64,000 nucleotides of DNA from assembly GCF_027942865.1 (NCBI RefSeq), contig NC_134506.1:13786436-13850435 (forward strand), written 5' to 3'. The notes beneath the pieces are model-generated. The model worked only from the letters and a program-made list of their open reading frames with translations. It was not told where the DNA came from and ran no database searches. Position numbers and translations under genes: made by a program. Positions within the stretch are counted from its first letter, which is position 1. Each line of letters starts with the position of its first letter. Shown piece by piece: positions 57,651 to 64,000 of this stretch. The stretch is from Odontesthes bonariensis. Its lineage: Eukaryota; Chordata; Actinopteri; Atheriniformes; Atherinopsidae.

Positions 57651-60600
57651 AGAGGGTTGACAGCTCAGAAAGAAACAAAGCCCTGCACACAATTAACACA
57701 TAAATCTCAGATATCTAATTTGGGAGCAGAGATCGCATACTGTGTGTGCATAACTAATGACGAAACAAGCATGTTTACCAACTATGAGTATTAATTCATC
57801 AATCCATCTCTGTTTTTCTGCTGACAGAAGCTGAGCCTTGCGGCAGTCAGTGGTTATAATGGTTATTCAAACGCTTCTGAACTAAAACTCTGTTGCAAAC
57901 TTGAAAGTCGCTGTACAGGTGGTCACGTTTGCTGCCAGTTCATGAAGTGCATGTGATTACCACCACCTGCCTGCTACACCGCTGACCCTCTTCATGCCCA
58001 TGGAGGCAGTATGGGTGTGGTCAGTTTTTCAAACACTGCTTACACGTTTCAGTTTGCTCAGGGAGCCTCCAGCAGGGTACTGAAGTCCATTTACAATCTC
58101 TCACATTCTGCTGCTTTTAGCTCGGTGTCCCACAATGAACTTGAGAAATCAGAAATGTATGTTTGATATTTACTGTTGCCTGCTTACTCTTAGATGGAGG
58201 AGACATGCCATTGTTAATTAAATGTATTTGTTGAACTTGGAGTGAAATTTCTCGTGGTAGCCAAGCTTTAAATACTGTTTCAATCTATTATTTATTAATT
58301 CAAGATGACTGTATTTTAATGTGCTTACTTTATAAAAGGGCATCTCATTATTCCTACGGATATTTCACAACACGAGGAACACGATGTAAAGGGAGCAGCA
58401 GAGGAAACAGAAACATTCCAAGTAGAACAACCGTAACACATAGCTAACGAGAAATAAAGGCTTGTTTCTAATGACAACCTGGTTCTTCAAATCTTTTTTT
58501 CTTTTAGTTACTGACTAAATTATAAAAAAACATTTCAAATATAAGGGGAAATATAGTAATGAACTCCCTGATTTATCAATATGTACACAGGCATTAATAA
58601 AATATCAGACAAAGCTGAGGTACTTGAAGGCCACAGTCACAACGTAACACTTCATGTTGAACCGAGTGCAGTGCTGTATATTACAGGACAAATGTTGACA
58701 TGATTGCTCTAGCATTCATATGTCGATTCTCTAATCATTGTCTGAAGTTAAGGAATAACTGCACGCTCTGCAGGTTTATAGTGTTCATGTTTTCAAAAAA
58801 TGCTAAAACAGTCAGTTATCCTTCCCTGATAATCATAGAAAGCCTTAACAAATATTGCCTTAAACATGTCGTACTTCAATCACTAACAAAATATTACACA
58901 ACATAGTCGAGCCCAACTTTTACTAAGAAAAAGTAGTCTGAAATTACGTAAAACACAAACTTTTCTCTGGATGTACTGTTCATTATTTAAGTCCTTGTTA
59001 CATACATATGAAGATTATAAGACTCTCAATACAGCAGAGAGAACAAAAATGAATTCATTACCAGAATGCAGGATTCTTTAAAAACTCTTTAGATATTCAT
59101 AATTAAATTAATTCAAATCAGTTTGTGGCTGTTCAAAAGGTTCCAGAGCTGCAGAATCTCCAACTACAATCGACACGTTACACAAGAAACACCATTAGTC
59201 AAGCGAATGAAAAGAAACATTGTAACCATTTTAAAGCAAATGTGCAGTAATCTGCATTTCTACAGCACACACAGGAGTTGGTATTAACATGAACTTTAAA
59301 TAAAAGAAACGCAGAGTTAAAGGATGGAGGATTTCTGATTGTTAAATTAATTAAGCAAAAAGTGAAATGATTAATACATCAGGCAAGCAGATGAATCATT
59401 TTTGAAAAACTTGCTAGTTTCTGCCTTACTCAAAAATCAAGGAGACAATATGTACATACATTTTGATACGCACATAAACAAGGAGGTGGAAGGCTGATAT
59501 GATTTACGTTCTGGCTCTAAAGTCGGCTGTTTGCAGTGCGGAAGGTAGAAGTTTTTACCCAGACATCTGAAAAATATACACGGTGGGGTATTTTCTTTCT
59601 CGTGACTATTTTCGTCCTGCTTTTCAATACTTTTGTGATACCTCACAATAACTTCTGCTCAAACCATAGGGTTTGCATTCCTTCTGAACAGTTTATATTT
59701 TTGCTCCAGTCCCCTTTTATGGAAAACATTCTTTAGATATTACAGAAAGGAAAAACCATGATGAAAAACGACGCTGAAGGTGATGCATTCATTGCTCGTT
59801 TCTCATTTAAAAAAAGCTGATTTCTGACAACATCCAGCTGTTGGCTGTGAGCACAGCTGCAGCTGCCCGGCTGCAAAAAGCCGAATCTGTGGCTGAACAT
59901 GGATTGGGTTTTGGTTTGGATTTTGACTGCTGAATTGGTTCAATCTATGGCGCGGTGGATATGTCCAGCTTCTGCTGCTTAAACCTGTGGTGCGCCTATG
60001 ACTGTTGCCGACATAATAAAGGAGTTCAGGAAAACCTGAGCTTCATTAGAGAAGCTTTAAATGAAAGCATCGCTGCACACTCTGAGCAGCAGCATTTAGT
60101 CCAAATCACACCAATAAAAAAACTAAAGTTATTGCCAGAATTGTCAACAAGCACAGTAATGTCGTGACTACATCCACAGCCACAGTGACATCTCACGGCT
60201 GAAGTCATGATCAGAGTAGCAGTCTGTCAGTGAGGAGCTTGTGAACCAGCTCTAAAAAATTCTGGCCACGACCGCAGCAGCACAGTCATCATAACACAAA
60301 AACACATAAGCATTACAGTTGGCATACATGTGAGCATGACTAACACCGCATGCAAACATCAATGCAACCTATAATGCAAAAGTTATATCAACATTATGCA
60401 AACGTGCTCTTAAAAAACAAACAAACAAAAAAAGCAAGACTGAGCTACAATTTAAGAGATTTTTAAGAAAAAAAGAAATGATGGGCTGAACCATGTCTGA
60501 AGAAAACAACATCAAAATGCTTCATCAGACATTTTCATTCCATTATTTTACTCTAAAGAAGTCGTCTCAAACAGTGAGCCATTATGCACAGAATTCTCAT

Positions 60601-63600
60601 CAAATCCATAATGAACCTGCATCCTTTCCCAGACGATATGCTGATGTGATCAAGTATAATGCATGTGTGATATTCATAATGAGCACAGGGGTGTAGTTTT
60701 CTATAAAGGAAGGACAATGATAGGGATGAGACTCCATACAGGGAGTGAGGTCGGCATGGTAATGAAGGCAAAAATGAAGCAGCAGGGGTACGCTGGCAGG
60801 GCCAAAATGTGGGGGTTCTAACCTTTATTCCTCAGACAAGACGCAGAGAGCACAAGACTGAACCGGTGGGAGAGATAATGATAGGGAGGGAGAGCGAAGG
60901 AGGAGAGGTTAGCATGAGAGTGATAATAACTACATTTACATGCACAAAAGTAACCCGGTTACTGTGAGAAATCAGGTTAAGGCAGGAAATTGAAGAACAC
61001 GTTCACATGCGACACAGTTCCTCAGTTAATACAAACCGGATGTATATGCAGCTGATTAGTAAACATGTTTCTCCACAATCCCAATGTGTGAAGCATTCAT
61101 GCCATTATCCAATCCTATTAGTTATATATTCTGCTGCGGCAGAAGAATTTTTAGCATTTTGATTTATGTTGCTGCATTTAAGACCAAATTGAAGGGCATG
61201 GTAACTCTTAAAAATACTAGAAAACCATACAGTATATGGATCAAAATATATCAATGTCTAAAACTTAAAAAGTAGGTAAAAGTTAAGACGAGATTAAAGT
61301 GATATGGATTTAATATATAACAGTTATGAGGCAGCTGCAGTGAGAACAAGAGCAGCAAGCATCATAGGCTGAGCAAAAATGCTTAAAACAATAATTCAGA
61401 GCTGCGATTGTACATTTGTATTTATTGATCAATCTGAAAATCGTGTCTTCAGCTAGTTGGTAAACAACCAGAGCCATTTTTAAGTTGAAGAGTTTTTCTG
61501 TAAAAGCACCACAGGAGAAGTAATAAATGATTCTATGTCATATACAAATAGATGAGAAAAAAATAGAGGAAATCCCTGAATGCTAATTTTTGGGTCCACT
61601 TATCCCGTCGTTGTCACAGTACTAAAACCAATTAGGAAAGTGTCCGAAATGTTGGAAGAGCGTCAACCGCTACCACTGACGTCTCCGAATCAACCAACAG
61701 GAGCAAAGCACGAAGAGACGTTGGCGCCATTGTCTGTAAACGAATGTAAACAGTGTGGATGGAAGCGAAATGAGCTAAACCTAACTTGTGGAATTCAAAC
61801 AAAGAATAAAATATGAGTCGTTTGTATGATGCGTGCTCCATTCTAGACCAGGGCCACGCAAAGAAAGACGAAGCACACCAAGAGAATAGAGGAGAGTTTT
61901 TTTTAACAGATATCCAGTGAACACATTCGCAGACACATTAGGAAACTTTAAGTCCACCTGCTCATGACACCTACTTTACATAAGCTTAACGTTTAAAATC
62001 TGTTTTGTTAGATTATCTGATGCCCGTCGCACAGTGTGGCTGGCAGTGAACTTATACAGTTGCCAGTGTAAAGCCAGCTTTAAAAAGGTCACTGCAAATC
62101 AATATAGGGGTGTTACTATGAAACGTCTCTATCCTGATGGGACTGGTCTCTTCCAAGGTGAATATTGTCGCATCCAAAGAACGCCAAGGGTCACTGAATA
62201 ATTTGATGAGCGTCACCTTCTACGTCAGTCAATTACGGAGATTTTGGAACAAAGTGGTACACGGAATTCTCCACCGCCACCTTGACAACACGAAATGAAT
62301 GAATAGATTTTGTAGGAAATGTATTCCAACCCCACAGTTGAGTTCCTGAGTCTTTGAGGATAAATGTTAGGGTGTAAAGCTTGCAGCTATCTCCCACATG
62401 TTGGTGTAACGTCTTACTCAGTCATTTCGTTCTAAGTCTGTAATACACGTGCCCTCTTGTAAAACCTTCTTTGAATCCTGGTTAAACACACAAACCGTCC
62501 AAAAAAAACCATCAGATTTTTCCAGAAAAACAAAAGGAAATAAAATTCGCAAACCAAGAGGGCAAGCAAACAAGGGGGGGAAGGGAGTCAGAAAAGATGA
62601 GAGAAGAAAGAAAGGCGAGGCAGCAGGAGACACAACAGCAGGGAGGGAGAGAGGACCTGAGCAGTAATCAGTACTGTACTGTATGAAAGAGAGAGATCAA
62701 TTAGAGGAGAGAGCGCAGATGTCTTAAAGCAGACGAAAGGGAATCTCCACATTTGTCAAAGCGGATGTAATCACACTTATTCAAGTGGTTTTATTGCTGC
62801 CCTGCATAAGGAACAGAGGATCATCACCTCAAAGCTCCAGTTTAATTTTTTTAAGCAAATTCAAATATTTTGCTTTGTGTAATGATGTGCAACATCCTCC
62901 TCAGAGTTTTTCCTCCCATCACTCATCCTTCCGCGCTTCTCCGAGAACAATACGCCCAACATGCATTATTTATCGGAAAGTGCGATTGTGTTTTGAAAGT
63001 ATTGCAAGTGAGAGTGATGGGAATGTACGATTCAAATTCGAATAGGGGGAGGGTGTGTTCTGCGGGCACGGGTGCACGCCTGTGTGATTTCATCACTCTG
63101 CATGCAAATTTTGACCGAGGATGGCCGCGGAGACGGAAGACGGAGGTAGAAGGAGGTAGAGGAGCCTGAGAGGGATGGAGCATGTGCAGGAAATGGATAG
63201 AGTGAGAAAGAGAAAGGGAAAAGGGGAAGGATGGCGTGATGACAGAGCTGCAGGCCGTGTGTTTGTGCATGCATCTGCCGGCAAATTAATCAGTGGATGG
63301 TCTCTTACTCTATTAAAATGCTAATGTAGGAAAATCTAGACATTTCCATATATTTGCAATATATCCCAGAGCCCAAAGAGTGTTATTATGCTAAGTGCAG
63401 GCTGTGTGCTGGATGAAGACCAATTGCAAAGACAAATCTAACCAAGATAAAGCCCAGATTAAAAGTCTGTTAGGTAAAGAAAAAAAGATCAGGCAGGGAA
63501 CATGTTATAGAGCTAAAACTCTAGCTATTCATGAAGAGTTTGGATATTTCCACAAGCCTCTTACTGAGTGAAGATACAGTATCTCCCATGAACGTAACAT

Positions 63601-64000
63601 GAACACAGTATTTTCTGACTGGGATTAAACTGTTTCAGATATTGCACAAGACAGCTTTGAGTATTTGATGTCGCTGTGGTTTTGTCGGCGTGGTTTGATG
63701 AGAGAAGAGTAGTTGAAAACAGGCGATGTCACATACATCCACAGACCAATCAGGATCGGGAGGTCGGTAAATTGACACCTCTGCAGAGAAAACTGGTTAC
63801 AGTAATCTTTGATCGCCACACGTCACAAATAATACAGTTTATGTTTAAATATCCTTTTACTTAAACTCTTACCAACATATTTTCGTTTGTACAATTATGT
63901 TTTTGCTGCTTTAAGTTCTTCTTGACTGGCTTGGAAGAAGTAAAAACAGTTGCCATCGATTGAGATTGGAGATTTCTACATACAAAATCTCAAAATCTTT

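Larger units (their letters stand above)
49147..64000 (-). other. pias1: Long upstream intron of pias1
   Basis: At least 14.85 kb before the first visible pias1 exon. No SAP-domain exon or other host exon was recognised. It contains a SINE (53.1 kb), a Tc1 element split by a Harbinger-like element (55.3-57.3 kb) and some GC-richer patches (about 62.95-63.25 kb) that could be regulatory. The rest is AT-rich with short chance frames. Confidence 0.7.

Noticed and set aside
60948-61070. TACATTTACATGCACA… segment with a CCGGTTA phrase, like one end of a fish DNA transposon
   Set aside because: No inverted partner end or target duplication was found nearby, so it is not called as an element.
49147-64000. 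Search for the pias1 SAP-domain exon
   Set aside because: No minus-strand frame resembling the SAP helix-extension-helix or the following linker was found, so the exon is taken to lie outside the window.
1-64000. CRISPR arrays, operons, rRNA genes or prophage-like features
   Set aside because: None present; the sequence has spliced vertebrate genes and eukaryotic repeats throughout.

Overview
This window looks like nuclear DNA from a teleost fish, probably a spiny-rayed (percomorph) species. Vertebrate genes are split into short GT-AG exons, all on the minus strand, and they sit among teleost-type interspersed repeats: hAT, Tc1/mariner and Harbinger relics, L1/L2/Rex-like LINE tails and tRNA-derived SINEs. 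I see no bacterial operon structure, CRISPR array or viral genome.

Three protein genes lie head to tail on the minus strand. From right to left: (1) pias1, a SUMO E3 ligase, of which 11 coding exons (34164-49146) are in the window. They carry the PINIT, SP-RING, SIM and C-terminal regions; the SAP-domain exon must lie beyond position 64000. (2) An intronless relaxin-3-receptor-like GPCR of the rxfp3/rxfp4 family (28195-29181), with its own TATA box. (3) morf4l1 (MRG15), complete in 12 coding exons (2304-13692), rebuilt by eye to exactly 323 codons plus stop with every splice phase consistent.

Layout. 1-2303: morf4l1 3' flank/3' UTR containing a TTAA-flanked MITE, plus an unassigned open frame at the left edge. 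2304-13692: morf4l1; its introns hold a hAT element with a BED-finger reading frame, an L2-like fragment, a (TG)n tract and other repeats. 13693-28194: no host gene recognised; a repeat graveyard (L2-type LINE with target-site duplication, two Tc1 relics, L1, L2 and Rex1-like pieces, and a three-deep nested insertion at 24.3-25.9 kb). 28195-29240: receptor gene and promoter. 29240-34163: region downstream of pias1, probably partly its 3' UTR. 34164-49146: pias1 exons, with a SINE, L1, hAT, Tc1 and an unclassified TIR element in the introns. 49147-64000: one very long upstream pias1 intron containing a SINE and a Tc1 element broken by a Harbinger-like insertion.

The three genes do not form an operon or pathway; they are independent neighbours. 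PIAS1 and MRG15 are nuclear regulators of SUMOylation/transcription and of chromatin; the receptor is a plasma-membrane neuropeptide receptor. Nothing here convincingly amounts to an undescribed biological system. The most interesting material is the mobile-element archaeology, the possible coding remnants inside three of the elements, and the gene linkage itself.
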